A DNA stretch of 64,000 bases from JAEUQQ01 sp963697285 (GTDB taxonomy: Bacteria; Acidobacteriota; Vicinamibacteria; Vicinamibacterales; JAFNAJ01), in contig CAVONI010000012.1 of assembly GCA_963697285.1 (NCBI GenBank), forward strand, positions 1,249,822-1,313,821. Reading direction: 5' to 3'. Positions 52,271 through 61,968 of this stretch are shown piece by piece. The notes beneath the pieces were generated by a model that ran no database searches, was not told the DNA's origin, and saw nothing but the letters and a program-made list of their open reading frames with translations. The position numbers were made by a program, and so were the translations under genes. Position 1 is the first letter of the stretch. Each line of letters begins with the position of its first letter.

Positions 52271-55012
52271 ATGGCGGTCGCACCGCGAGCTCTTAGCGAC
52301 GCACTCCGTGAGGCTTCTCAGGCGCTCGACTCTGGCGAGGTCGTTCGAGCAACAGCCACTCTGGTCGCGCTTGGCACTCGCGACATGACCGCGGCTGATC
52401 GTGCCCTACTGAATTCCCTGCAGAGTGAGGCCTTCCTGCTCTCAGGCGACAACTCACATGCCATTCAGACCGCCTCGCGCCTTGTCGACGGGCCGCAGAT
52501 CCCCCGCGAGGCCTTGGCGCGCGCGTCACTGGTGAGTGCAGCCATCGCCGGAGACGAGGGACGCCTTGACAACGCGCGGCGGTTCGCCGAGCGTGCGAGA
52601 CACTTCGCCGCAGGCACGTCTGATCCGGTTCTCCGCGCTCGCGTCGAACTCCGTGTCCTGGCCATTCTTGCAGATACGCTGCCTCATGCGGAGACCGTGC
52701 GCCACCTGCAACGAGCCTCTGATCTCGTACACGACAGCTCAGACTCAGGGTTAGTTGCTCATTTGCATGTCATTCACGCCACGCTCGACGGCAAACGCGG
52801 GCTTGTTACAAGAGCGTGGAAACACATCGAGGTAGCCAATGATGTCTTGGGGCGCAGGAGGAACTCGCTTCTAGACACCCAGATTGCGCTCACTTCAATG
52901 ATTCTGTCCTCACTTGAGGACGACCACGCCTCCACAGTCCACTTTGGCCGGGTGGCCCTTGACGCAAGTACCAAGAATGGTTACCTGCGATTGACACCAC
53001 GCATACAGAGCAATCTCGCCTTGGCCCTTCTGCGCACAGGGGAGCTCGCCAGTGCCGAGCGCCTGTTTGATGAGGCGCTATCTCGCACTCTCCCAGCCAC
53101 CTCTCGCGTCGGACTTTGCGACTCGCGCGCGCATCTCTGTCTGCTCCTCGACGACCTCGACAATTGCCAACGCCTCTTGGACGAAGCGTTTGCAATCCTA
53201 GGAGAGCGACCTAACGATTACGAATGGTACAGGTTCGGACTGCACGAGACACAACTGCTTCTGAAGGTTCTCGCAGGTCACAGCGATGTGATTGAGTACG
53301 CGGAATCCGTACGGCAACTTGCGGAGGTAAGTGGTCATGGGAATTTCGCAGCGCTCTTTGCGATCTTCGCAGCGACATCCCATTGCCTTCATGGCGATCC
53401 GGAGGCAGCCATTACTACCGCGTCGTTGGTCGCTTCTTCGCACGGAGAGGTCGCGCTCACGACCATCGGCAGGCGTGAAGCTGTCTTGGCCCATGCATTC
53501 GCCCTCGAAAAGAATGTGTCTCTGGCTACGCATCACTTGGGACGCGCGTGTCGGATCATCGGCACCATTGGAACCGCGCTTCACCGCCGCGCACTCGACG
53601 ACCTAGTTGCAACGCTCGCGCCACTCGGTGTCGCTCTGGAGCACTCCGAAACGACCGCGATTGATTCTATTGACAACGCAGGCTTCATCGTCGAGTGTTC
53701 AGCACATCCAGAGGTTCTGGCAAAGGAAGTCTTGTCACAACTGCGTGGATGTGAAACGGTGCATTCGGCTGTCATCTCTCGATCGAGTCAGGACAAATCT
53801 GACGCGGCACTTCGCCTCTCTGCGGAGGTCGATGCCACCCGACCGGCAGACATTGAGATTTCGTTGGGCTCGTTACGTGGCGACTTCTACACCCTCAAGG
53901 TGTGGTTGGGAGTACCCGTCGCCAGCAACCGTTCCCGTGTCATAACACGCATAGCCGACGCAGCAGTTGCTGAGCGGGAATCGCAGCGGATTGCCTTGGA
54001 GAGGTCGATGGTCTCGCCGGTCGCGGTGCCCTGCGCGACTCTGGACGGGGTGTTCAATGCGCCAGAAATGAGAGCCGTCGTTCGAATGATCGAACAAGTG
54101 GCATCTACGCCTATCCCGGTACTGCTCCTAGGGGAAACAGGGACGGGCAAGGAGGTTCTGGCACGAGCGCTGCATGATCGGTCGTCGCGTTCAGCCGGTC
54201 CATTCATACCATTCAACTGCGGAACTATGCCGAGCGACATGTTTGATGCTCAACTCTTCGGTCACGTGAAGGGAGCCTTTACGGGATCGGTGGGCGAATC
54301 GCTCGGTGTCATTCGTGCCGCTGATCGTGGCACACTGTTTCTTGACGAGATCGCCGATCTTCCGCTGACGGCTCAGCCGAAGTTGCTTCGGTTCCTCGAG
54401 AGCGGGGAGGTACATCCCGTAGGTGCCGTCCGCCCTGTATCTGTCAACGTTCGAGTCGTTGCGGCTACTAACGCGAACCTGACGCAGATGCTTCTCGACG
54501 GGAGATTCCGTGAAGACCTGTACTTTCGCATCAACGGCGTCACCGTCGTGACGCCACCGCTGCGGAAGAGGCGGGAGGATATTCCGGCACTGGCCCGGTT
54601 ATTCCTAGGCCGCTTCGCTTCCGGCATGGGTCGCCCAACACCGGTTCTCAGCGATGGCGCAATGGAGTTGCTCTTGAGCCATCCGTGGCCAGGAAACATC
54701 CGCCAACTCTCCAACGAGATGCGCCGCCTCGTGGCCTTGTCGCCGCCCGGAGAACCAATTCGAGGCGAGCAGATTGAGTTCGAGGCCGCGGCTGCGGCGA
54801 CGGGATTACCTCGGCACACGGCTGATAACGTCCACCATCGAACGGGAAGCGCTCCTGGGCTCACTTTGGATGAAGCCGTCCAACATCTAGAGCGCGATAT
54901 GATCTCTAACGCCCTGAAGGACTCCCGTGGTTCAATCAGCGAGGCAGCGGAACGTCTGGGCGTCTCGCGAAAGGGATTGTTTCTGAAGCGCAGGCGCTTG
55001 GGCATAGCTTGA
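52271..55012 (+). CDS. sigma-54 enhancer-binding regulator with TPR sensor domain
   Basis: A 913-residue regulator. Residues 1-450 are a helical TPR-like array (ALLRTGELASAERLFDEALS). A central AAA+ domain follows: LLGETGTGKEVLARAL (Walker A), HVKGAFTGSVGE (the sigma-54 contact loop, GAFTGS instead of GAFTGA), TLFLDEIADLPL (Walker B) and RFREDLYFRI. A Fis-type HTH ends it (GSISEAAERLGVSRKGLFLK). No receiver domain is present, so input probably comes by protein binding. GC content is clearly lower than in neighbours, suggesting transfer. It could drive sigma-54 promoters such as those of the PEP-CTERM genes, but no direct link is visible. Confidence 0.87.
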   Translation: MAVAPRALSDALREASQALDSGEVVRATATLVALGTRDMTAADRALLNSLQSEAFLLSGDNSHAIQTASRLVDGPQIPREALARASLVSAAIAGDEGRLDNARRFAERARHFAAGTSDPVLRARVELRVLAILADTLPHAETVRHLQRASDLVHDSSDSGLVAHLHVIHATLDGKRGLVTRAWKHIEVANDVLGRRRNSLLDTQIALTSMILSSLEDDHASTVHFGRVALDASTKNGYLRLTPRIQSNLALALLRTGELASAERLFDEALSRTLPATSRVGLCDSRAHLCLLLDDLDNCQRLLDEAFAILGERPNDYEWYRFGLHETQLLLKVLAGHSDVIEYAESVRQLAEVSGHGNFAALFAIFAATSHCLHGDPEAAITTASLVASSHGEVALTTIGRREAVLAHAFALEKNVSLATHHLGRACRIIGTIGTALHRRALDDLVATLAPLGVALEHSETTAIDSIDNAGFIVECSAHPEVLAKEVLSQLRGCETVHSAVISRSSQDKSDAALRLSAEVDATRPADIEISLGSLRGDFYTLKVWLGVPVASNRSRVITRIADAAVAERESQRIALERSMVSPVAVPCATLDGVFNAPEMRAVVRMIEQVASTPIPVLLLGETGTGKEVLARALHDRSSRSAGPFIPFNCGTMPSDMFDAQLFGHVKGAFTGSVGESLGVIRAADRGTLFLDEIADLPLTAQPKLLRFLESGEVHPVGAVRPVSVNVRVVAATNANLTQMLLDGRFREDLYFRINGVTVVTPPLRKRREDIPALARLFLGRFASGMGRPTPVLSDGAMELLLSHPWPGNIRQLSNEMRRLVALSPPGEPIRGEQIEFEAAAAATGLPRHTADNVHHRTGSAPGLTLDEAVQHLERDMISNALKDSRGSISEAAERLGVSRKGLFLKRRRLGIA

Positions 55013-55273
55013 ACTCGTGGATTGCGCTCACTGAATCATCGGCGTCACCTTAAGCGGCATTGCACTAGCTCTCACGACCGAGGACTGATTGATCTGGAGC
55101 GAGACCCCCGCGGCCGAAAGACTTTCGTTGAACACGCGCACCGCGCCAAGTGATCTTCCTGATCGCCGGTGGCGAGACGTTAACACTACTTTGTCAGGAC
55201 CTGAGGACTGCTCCGCGCGAGGCGCGGCCTGATCTCTAGTACTTCGTGTGCTGATCTGCCGGCTTTCTGCGAT

Positions 55274-55480
55274 GTGCGCGTGGATGCTGAGTCGGCGCGC
55301 GCGGTGTTGCAGCGCTTCGGGGGTTTCGCTGGTGCGTTCGCCGACTGCTTCGGGCGCACCGTCCCGCGCACGGCGGCGAGTCAATACCTCGAAGGGCTGT
55401 TCAACGACATCGAGCCGAAATCCATGAAGGCGATGCATGGCCGCCTTGAAGAGACGCCGGGCCAGGTGGCCCTTCAAGCA
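55274..55480 (+). pseudogene. IS701-like transposase N-terminal fragment
   Basis: The frame from 55274 (ARAVLQRFGGFAGAFADCFG, then AASQYLEGLFNDIEPKSMKA) resembles the N-terminal domain of IS701/DDE-superfamily transposases with their YLRGLLS.IERKN segment. It is cut at about 55480, where it meets the IS110 fragment on the other strand. No ends or target duplication were identified. Confidence 0.55.
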
Positions 55481-55680
55481 CCGCAGGATCTCACGAGGCG
55501 TCTTGCCTTCCTCGGCTCGGCGCGCGGCGAAGGCACGCGTCTCGACGTGGTGCGTGAGGCGCGTCAATACGATCGTGTGCAGCGCGCGATTCAACTGCCG
55601 GTCGCCGGCGCGGTTCAGACGATGCCGGATCCCCTTGCCTCGCGAGGCGGCGATCGGCGCCACGGCCGCTCTAGCTCAGC
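55440..55680 (-). pseudogene. IS110-family transposase C-terminal fragment
   Basis: On the minus strand: APIAASRGKGIRHRLNRAGD, RQLNRALHTIVLTRLTHHVE and GKTPREILRCLKGHLARRLF, the conserved C-terminal domain of IS116/IS110/IS902 transposases, including the region of the serine. The N-terminal DEDD domain is gone. It butts against the IS701-like piece, so two element remnants are joined here. Confidence 0.75.
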
Positions 55681-55855
55681 AGCCTCTCTGAATTTTCACC
55701 ACGTGCGGGAACTCTAGCCTGACGCCTGGCCGAGGCTGAAGCACCTCGAATGCCCCCGCACCCGTTGCCGAGGCGCAGCGTGCCGGTGGCGCCGAACTCG
55801 CGGGGCCGGGAATCCGTCTAGGCTGTGCGGTCGGCCCAAAGCTGGAGTTCCCCTG

Positions 55856-56885
55856 GTGATCCCCCTGTTCGTGTACCCCTTGCAGCGTTCCCGTGCCTGG
55901 GCGCTTGCGGCAGTGATCGGCCTGGCGTCGGTTCACGGTGCCGGCGCGCAGGCGCCGGCGCGTCCACGCACCGACCTCGACGTCCTCATGGAAGAGGTGC
56001 TCGCCAACCGCGACGAGACGTGGAAGCACCTGCGCGACTACGTCCTCGACGAACGCGAGCGGTTCGCCCTCGTCGGCCCCGACGAGGGCCGCCTGTTCGG
56101 GCAGGACCGCACCTACACCTGGTACGCCCGCGACGGGGTCGGCGTGCGGAGCCCGGTCTCGGCCAACGGCGTCACGGTCTCGGAGGCCGAGCGCCGCCGC
56201 TACGAAGACGACTGGCTGCGCGACGAGCGGAACCGCGAGACACGGCAGAACGAACGCAAGGGGCGCGCCGAACCGCGGGGCGCCGGCACGACGCCCGCCG
56301 CGGTCACGCCCGACGGCACGCAGCCGTCGCTCGCCAACGCCCTCGAGCCACGCTTCGTCTCCGAGGCGTTCTTCCTCCGGTTCCGCTTCGAGCCCGGCAA
56401 CTACTTCTTCGCCGGCCGCGAGACGCTCGACGGCCGCGAGGTGCTCAAGGATCGAGTACCTCCCCACCAGGCTGTACGACGACCGGGACCGCATCGAGGT
56501 CGATGCCACCCGGGGCGTCGGGTCAGCCAGAGACGACAGGACGCAGCACGACCGCGACACCGAAGACGAGATCGAACGCAAGATGAACAAGGTCGCCCTC
56601 GTCACGCTGTGGGTCGACCAGCAGGCGAAGCAGATCGTGCGCTACACGTTCGACAACGTGGAGTTCGGGTTCCTGCCGGGCCGCACCCTGGCCAGGCTCG
56701 ACACGGTCCGCGCGTCGATGACGATGGCGAGGGTGCTCGACGGCGTGTGGCTGCCCGCGACGGTGAGCATGGATGGCGCGGTCACCCTGGCAACCGGCTC
56801 GTATCGCGTCGAGTACCTGCGCGAGTTCTCGGGCTACCGCCGGGGCGAGACGAGCGTCACGATCCACGTCCGCGAGGAACACTGA
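55856..56885 (+). CDS. exported protein of unknown function (one frameshift)
   Basis: About 342 residues if a one-base insertion near 56451 (CTCAAGGATCGAG) is removed, giving VLKIEYLPTRLYDDRDRIEV and later NKVALVTLWVDQ, IVRYTFDNVEFGFLPGRTLA. Signal peptide: ALAAVIGLASVHGAGAQ. The N-terminal third (ETWKHLRDYVLDERERFALV) and the C-terminal beta-rich half look like an LolA/MucB-like or outer-membrane lipoprotein-sorting fold. The stop lies 2 bp before the start of the BamA-like gene, so they form an operon. Function unknown. Confidence 0.62.
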
Positions 56886-56887
56886 CC

Positions 56888-58219
56888 GTGCGTCGCCGTC
56901 TCGCGGGCCTCGTGGTGGCGCTCGCGATCGCGCCGTTCACGGCTGGCCTCGGCGCACAGGCCGCCGTGGATCCCGGCGCACAGGCGCAGGCGCCGGCGAC
57001 GCTCACCATCACCGAGATCCGCGTCCACGGCAACCACACGACGCCCGAGGCCGCGATCGTCGCGCAATCGGGCCTCGCCGTGGGCTCGACGGTCACCGAC
57101 GCCGACATCGCGCGCGCCACCGGGCGCCTGCGCGCCTCGTCGCACTTCGACGATGTCGAGGTGCGCGTGCGGTCGCGCTCGATTGCCGATCCCGCGCAGG
57201 TCGCCGTCATCATCGTCGTCCGCGAACGCCCGGGGGTCACGCCCGACCTGCTGATCGACCGCGCGCCGTCGCCGCTGCGCCGCCTGCGCGGCAGCACGAT
57301 GTTCCTGCCCATCCTCGACTACGAAGACGGCTACGGCTTCACCTACGGGGCACGCGTGTCGCTCGTGAATCCCCTCGGCGCGCGCAGCCGCCTGTCGATG
57401 CCCGCGAGCTGGGGCGGCACGCGGCGCATCGCGGCCGAGGCCGACAAGTCGTTCGCCGCCGGCCCGCTCTCGTCGGCGCGCGCGTCGGTGACGCTGTCAC
57501 AACGCGAGCATCCGTTCTACGAAGTGGACGAGCGGCGGGTGGACGTCGACGCCAGCCTCAGGCGCCGGTTCGGCGTCGTGTCGCTGGCGGCACTGGGCGC
57601 GTGGAGCGACGTCGGGTTCGGGGCGCTCGACGAGCGGTACACGACCGTGGGCGCAGAGGCCGACCTCGACACGCGCACCGATCCGACGTTCCCGCGCAAT
57701 GCCATCCACGCCAGGGGACGGGTGCGGTGGCTCGACTTCGACTCGGCCCCTGAGCCTCGCTCGGGGCAGGCCGTAGACGAGGACCGCCGCATCCGGCGCA
57801 TCGACGGCGTCGCGCAGGCCTTCGTCGGGTTCGTGGGATCGAGCGTGATCGCGCTTGGCGCGCGCATCGAGACCGCGGATGCGCCCCTGCCCCCGTACCT
57901 GGCGTCGATGCTCGGCGGCACCGGCGCCGTCCGCGGGTTCCCGGTCGGATACGAGGTCGGCGACAAGCTCTGGGCGTCGTCGATTGAACTCCGCGTGCCG
58001 CTCTCGCGCGCGACGCGCGTGGGTCGCGTCGGCCTGCGGGCCTTCGTCGACACGGGCGCCGTCGCGGCGTACGGCTCGCGCCTCGCCGACGCGCCACGCC
58101 GCACCGGCGTCGGCGGCGGCATGTTCACGCAGGCGTCGTTGCTGCAGCTCGGCGCGGACGTCGCCTACGGCATCGATCGCGGCTGGCGGTTCCACCTCAT
58201 GACAGGCGTGCGGTTCTGA
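56888..58219 (+). CDS. BamA/TamA-like outer-membrane protein
   Basis: A 443-residue protein. GTG 56888 is close to the upstream stop. A signal peptide (AGLVVALAIAPFTAGLGAQA) is followed by a single POTRA domain (ITEIRVHGNHTTPEAAIVAQ, RATGRLRASSHFDDVEVRV) and a short Omp85/BamA barrel: GAVRGFPVGYEVGD is the conserved (V/I)RG(F/Y) signature, and GWRFHLMTGVRF is the C-terminal aromatic strand. Omp85 proteins assemble or secrete proteins through the outer membrane. The partner upstream is probably the substrate or accessory. The last 120 bp are duplicated at 60986-61120. Confidence 0.85.
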   Translation: MRRRLAGLVVALAIAPFTAGLGAQAAVDPGAQAQAPATLTITEIRVHGNHTTPEAAIVAQSGLAVGSTVTDADIARATGRLRASSHFDDVEVRVRSRSIADPAQVAVIIVVRERPGVTPDLLIDRAPSPLRRLRGSTMFLPILDYEDGYGFTYGARVSLVNPLGARSRLSMPASWGGTRRIAAEADKSFAAGPLSSARASVTLSQREHPFYEVDERRVDVDASLRRRFGVVSLAALGAWSDVGFGALDERYTTVGAEADLDTRTDPTFPRNAIHARGRVRWLDFDSAPEPRSGQAVDEDRRIRRIDGVAQAFVGFVGSSVIALGARIETADAPLPPYLASMLGGTGAVRGFPVGYEVGDKLWASSIELRVPLSRATRVGRVGLRAFVDTGAVAAYGSRLADAPRRTGVGGGMFTQASLLQLGADVAYGIDRGWRFHLMTGVRF

Positions 58220-58233
58220 GCGCGGGCGTGCGC
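58099..58233. repeat. 135-bp direct repeat, copy A
   Basis: Covers the last 121 bp of the BamA-like gene and 14 bp beyond. Copy B lies at 60986-61120 in the same orientation, with a single visible difference (GACGTC versus GATGTC). Confidence 0.9.
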
Positions 58234-58393
58234 CGCACGTACATCGGCCAGACGCCTCCGGTGGCCACTCCCGCGGCGCGTCGGAATCCGACAGCACGAC
58301 GCGGTACACATCTTGTATCGGGCGATGTCGTCTGTCGGATCCTGACACGGACGTCGGGAACAGACGGCCGCTTTGGCAGAAGGGGGTGACACC

Positions 58394-58867
58394 ATGACGA
58401 CGAAGGTCGGGGTCACGGGGGGAATCACCAGCGAGCCGCGCAAACGCACGGCCCCTGCGGGCCGGAACGAACGCATCGACGTGCAGGCGGGCACGAACGA
58501 CGTGACGCTGCGCGACTACGACGACCAACTGTCGGCGCTGCTGATCGCGCGGAGCCGGCGCCTCGCCGGGCACTGCGACGACGCCTTCGACAGGCTGGCC
58601 TGGCTCCGCTCGCAGGTGCTGCTGTCTGACCGCAAGAGCGCAACGCTCCTGCCGCAGATCGATCGCGAGATCGCAGCGGCCCACGCGATGTGCCGCCGCG
58701 ATCGCAACGCCTCGAAGGGCACGCTCGAAACGGTCAGGCCCACCCTCTCGAAGGCGGCGACCTGGCTGCGCCGCACCGCCACGGTGCTCGACCGCACGAT
58801 GCTGCGGATCGCCATCTCGATCGTGCTCGCCGTGCACCTGTACAAGTTCCTTCAGGGGATCGCGTGA
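58394..58867 (+). CDS. small C-tail-anchored protein of unknown function
   Basis: A 157-residue protein. ATG 58394 follows AGGGGGTG. It is helical and basic (RDYDDQLSALLIARSRRLAG, ILPQIDREIAAAHAMCR) and ends in a membrane helix (LRIAISIVLAVHLYKFL) as a C-tail anchor. No family is recognised. It lies inside the piece bounded by the 135-bp direct repeats, convergent with the sigma-54 activator. Confidence 0.55.
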   Translation: MTTKVGVTGGITSEPRKRTAPAGRNERIDVQAGTNDVTLRDYDDQLSALLIARSRRLAGHCDDAFDRLAWLRSQVLLSDRKSATLLPQIDREIAAAHAMCRRDRNASKGTLETVRPTLSKAATWLRRTATVLDRTMLRIAISIVLAVHLYKFLQGIA

Positions 58868-58895
58868 CCGTGGCAGCGCATCGACAGGGTGATGC

Positions 58896-60836
58896 TCACG
58901 AGTCGCCTTCGTCGGCGCGGGCGGGCGCATCCTCGGGTTCGTCGGGCAGCCATCCCAGGAACGTGCTCCTGGGCACGCCGAGCGACTTGGCGGCCTTCGC
59001 CTTGTCGCCACCATGTTCCTCGAGCGCTTCGCGCGCCAGTTCCTCCAGGGCCGCTCGCTCATCGGCCTTGGTGAACAGCTTGTGCTTCACGGCAAGCTTG
59101 AACTGGCGCCTGAAGCTCTCACTGGTCAACGGCTCGGTGGCCGGGCGGCCCACAGGATCGGGGGCGGGGCCGGCCGCCTGGCCGGCGGGCGTCGCAGGCG
59201 CCGTGTGGGTCGCGGTGCCCGCGCCGCTGTCTTCACGAACCAGCGACTGCTCCATCTCGCCCCTGACTTCGTTGTAGATCCGCACGCGGATCTTCGCCTG
59301 CTGCTCGCGCATCGGCCAACGCCATTTCATCGCGCCTTCCAGGTAATCGCGCGCAACGCTGTGCGGCCAGTCGTCCAGGAGCGTCGACACGCCGATCGCG
59401 GTGGCACCGCGCGGCCCTCCGGCGCTCGCGTTGTCGAGACGCGCGGTGTTGTAACGCTCGGCCACGCTGCGCAGCTCGCGCACGTTGCCCTCCCAGCCAT
59501 AGTCGAACAGCAAGGCCTCGGCGGCCGGCTTGAACTCAACCTCGGGGGCATACGCGCGCAGCAGGAGCGGGATGTCTTCGCGCCGCTCTCGCAATGGCGG
59601 CAACGTGATCGTCACCGCCCGCAACCGGTTGTAAAGATCCACCAGGAACGTGCCCCGCTGGACGGCGTCGTCGAGATTGCGGCTCGTCGCCGCGATCACC
59701 CGGCAGTTCGGGACGTCGAACGTCTCTTTCGATCCGAGACTGCGGAATCGCCTCGTCTCGACGAACCTGAGCAGCTTCGCCTGGAGCGAGATGGGCATCA
59801 ACCCGATCTCGTCCAGGAACACCGTGCCGTCCTTCGCGTTCTGCACGAGGCCAGGGCGGTTCTCCGCACCCGTGAATGCGCCTTTCCGGCTGCCGAACAG
59901 CTCTGACTCCAACAGGTACTCCGGCATCGCCGTGCAGTCGACGGTCACCAGGTTGTCGCGCCGGCTCGCCGGCCGACAATAGTGGAGAAAGGCGGCAATC
60001 GCCTCCTTGCCCGTCCCGCTCTCGCCGATGAGCAGACCATTGAGGTGCGGCGACGACTTGGATCGAACCAGCTTCTGCGCCTTGGCGAGGTCGAGGATCG
60101 TCGCCTGCATGGCATTCCAGCCGCGGCTGATGAACTGCAACGACGACGCATCCCGATGCGACGCCGGCGCAACGTCCATGGCCTTCAGCGTCGTCTGGAT
60201 GTCCTTGATCGTCTGCTTCACGATCTGGCGCCGCTGGCCTTCCTTTGCGGCGGCCGACTCGGCTGTCACATCGTCTGGGTCGTCGGGGTGCTTGAGATAC
60301 CGCCGCTGGCTGATTTCATCCTTCAGTTGATCGGCGGTCTTGCCAGAGCGGTCAGAGAAGATCAGCTCGTGGTCTTCCAGCCTGCCGTCGTCGCACGCCT
60401 CGCAGAGGCGCCTGAACAGCTGCACTTGCGTCGTGCACTCGGTGAAGATGGCCGCCTGGAGGTTCCCGGCCGTCTGCATCAGCGGATGGAAGCCGAGCGC
60501 CTGCCGCTTCATGAGCTCCTGCTGCGCGCAGTACTGGAAGACGATGGCGAGATCGGCGCCGGGGAATGAGTCCTTCAGCTCGACGAACGCGTTCATGCAG
60601 GCGTCGACGAACGTCTCGGTCTGGGCGCGCAGCGACTGGGCGCTGAATTGAATCGTCGGGATCTCGATGACCAGCCGCAGGTCATCGCCTTCGACGCTGA
60701 GGATGTTCCGAACCACGCTGGTCACGTGTTCCGGCATCACACCCGTGACCGTCATGAAGCCGAAAAGGTCCTGCAGGATGTTCATCCGGGTTCGCTTCCC
60801 GGACCCTGATGGCCCAACGACGACGCGCAGTTCCAT
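58896..60836 (-). CDS. sigma-54 activator with an N-terminal P-loop domain
   Basis: A 646-residue regulator; ATG 60836 follows AAGGTGG. Residues 1-230 carry a separate P-loop near the start (VVVGPSGSGKRTRM) and a helical domain with QFSAQSLRAQTETF; this is not a receiver, PAS or GAF domain. The AAA+ domain is canonical: LLIGESGTGKEAIAAFL, RKGAFTGAENRPG (an intact GAFTGA loop) and TVFLDEIGLMP, then RLRAVTITLPPLRERREDIP. The C-terminus ends in a Fis-like HTH (HGGDKAKAAKSLGVPRSTFL). The N-terminal P-loop could use NTP as a switch. It belongs to the family of atypical enhancer-binding proteins beside signalling genes. Targets are unknown. Confidence 0.82.
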   Translation of the reverse strand: MELRVVVGPSGSGKRTRMNILQDLFGFMTVTGVMPEHVTSVVRNILSVEGDDLRLVIEIPTIQFSAQSLRAQTETFVDACMNAFVELKDSFPGADLAIVFQYCAQQELMKRQALGFHPLMQTAGNLQAAIFTECTTQVQLFRRLCEACDDGRLEDHELIFSDRSGKTADQLKDEISQRRYLKHPDDPDDVTAESAAAKEGQRRQIVKQTIKDIQTTLKAMDVAPASHRDASSLQFISRGWNAMQATILDLAKAQKLVRSKSSPHLNGLLIGESGTGKEAIAAFLHYCRPASRRDNLVTVDCTAMPEYLLESELFGSRKGAFTGAENRPGLVQNAKDGTVFLDEIGLMPISLQAKLLRFVETRRFRSLGSKETFDVPNCRVIAATSRNLDDAVQRGTFLVDLYNRLRAVTITLPPLRERREDIPLLLRAYAPEVEFKPAAEALLFDYGWEGNVRELRSVAERYNTARLDNASAGGPRGATAIGVSTLLDDWPHSVARDYLEGAMKWRWPMREQQAKIRVRIYNEVRGEMEQSLVREDSGAGTATHTAPATPAGQAAGPAPDPVGRPATEPLTSESFRRQFKLAVKHKLFTKADERAALEELAREALEEHGGDKAKAAKSLGVPRSTFLGWLPDEPEDAPARADEGDS

Positions 60837-60985
60837 GGGAGACCACCTTACCTCAGCGCGACATGATGCGTGTTGCCAATCTTGGGCTCCAGAGGGGTGC
60901 GATTACACTGGGGCGCCAGGCCCGGGCGGGTGGCAAGGACCTCGTCGAGCTCGTAACGGGCGTCCCCGGAGGCGTCGATCCTCGG

Positions 60986-61120
60986 CCGCACCGGCGTCGG
61001 CGGCGGCATGTTCACGCAGGCGTCGTTGCTGCAGCTCGGCGCGGATGTCGCCTACGGCATCGATCGCGGCTGGCGGTTCCACCTCATGACAGGCGTGCGG
61101 TTCTGAGCGCGGGCGTGCGC
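60986..61120. repeat. 135-bp direct repeat, copy B (3' end of BamA-like gene)
   Basis: Nearly identical to 58099-58233, including GWRFHLMTGVRF and its stop codon, but with no upstream gene. The two copies bracket a 2.75-kb piece holding the small anchored protein and the sigma-54 activator. Confidence 0.9.
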
Positions 61121-61230
61121 GCGGCCGGCGACGCCCGGCGGCGCGGCATGGAAGGCACGCGGCCGGGACGGCGACGAGCGTGCGTCCAGGGGGTGACCCC
61201 GAGGCCCGTTCGCGCCGCCGTCCCGTCGGG

Positions 61231-61968
61231 TCAGTGCAGGCGGCCGACCCGCCCGACGGTCGGGTGGACCAGCGCGGCGAAGTCGCTGTAGCGCATCCGG
61301 ATCGCATCGCGGTGCGTTCCGGCGCAGAAGGCGATCTCGTCGTTGTACGTGATGCGCTCGTCCACGACGACCTGCTGGTCGTACAGCGGTCCGAGCGGGG
61401 GCATCGAGCCCAGCTCACAGCCCTGGTAGATCCACGCCATCTCCTGCTCGGTGGCCAGCCGCATTTGCCGGGCCCCGATCAGGTCGCCGAGCGTGGCGAG
61501 GTCGACGCGGTAGTGCGCGGGCACGACCGCGAGCACCGGTGCACCATCGGCCAGGCAGGCGACCGCCTTGGCCCACTGGCGGCCGGGCACGTGCGCCGCC
61601 GCAGCCTCGCGCGACGCGCTGTGCGCCGGCCGGTGGTGGATCACCGAGTAGTTGATGCCGTGCGATCGCAGGTAGTCGCCGATCGGCGTCGGCAGGGCGA
61701 GCGGTTCCTCCACGGGCTCGGGCCCATCGGGGTGGCGCCGCGCGCGTGAGGCGTCTTTCGCGGTGTCGGCTTCGCCCATCTGGTGCCTGGCGAGCCGGAG
61801 GTCGAGTTGCGCCACGAGTTCCTCGAGCGTCACCGCGATGCCGCGGAGTTCCTGGCGGAACTGCCGCGTGTCGGTGTGAGAGATCTCGTGGTGGAGGTCG
61901 AGGGTCTTGGCCTCGAGGATGGAGCGGAGCACGACAGCCGCCTGGGGCGTGAGATCGAGGTGGAGCAT
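61231..61968 (-). CDS. YbaK/prolyl-tRNA editing-like protein with N-terminal helical domain
   Basis: A 245-residue protein. The N-terminal 70 residues are a helical domain (MLHLDLTPQAAVVLRSILEA) unrelated to the main domain. The C-terminal 160 residues are a YbaK/EbsC fold: PTPIGDYLRSHGINYSVIHH, then AVACLADGAPVLAVVPAHYR (the K of AVACLA replaces the usual K-V), and LGSMPPLGPLYDQQVVVDE. Members remove mischarged amino acids from tRNA(Pro/Cys). The N-terminal extension is unusual and its role unknown. Confidence 0.8.
   Translation of the reverse strand: MLHLDLTPQAAVVLRSILEAKTLDLHHEISHTDTRQFRQELRGIAVTLEELVAQLDLRLARHQMGEADTAKDASRARRHPDGPEPVEEPLALPTPIGDYLRSHGINYSVIHHRPAHSASREAAAAHVPGRQWAKAVACLADGAPVLAVVPAHYRVDLATLGDLIGARQMRLATEQEMAWIYQGCELGSMPPLGPLYDQQVVVDERITYNDEIAFCAGTHRDAIRMRYSDFAALVHPTVGRVGRLH

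Noticed and set aside
58310..58324. A sigma-54-like site (CGGTAC...TTGT) before the small anchored protein
   Set aside because: The -12 element reads GT instead of GC; too weak.
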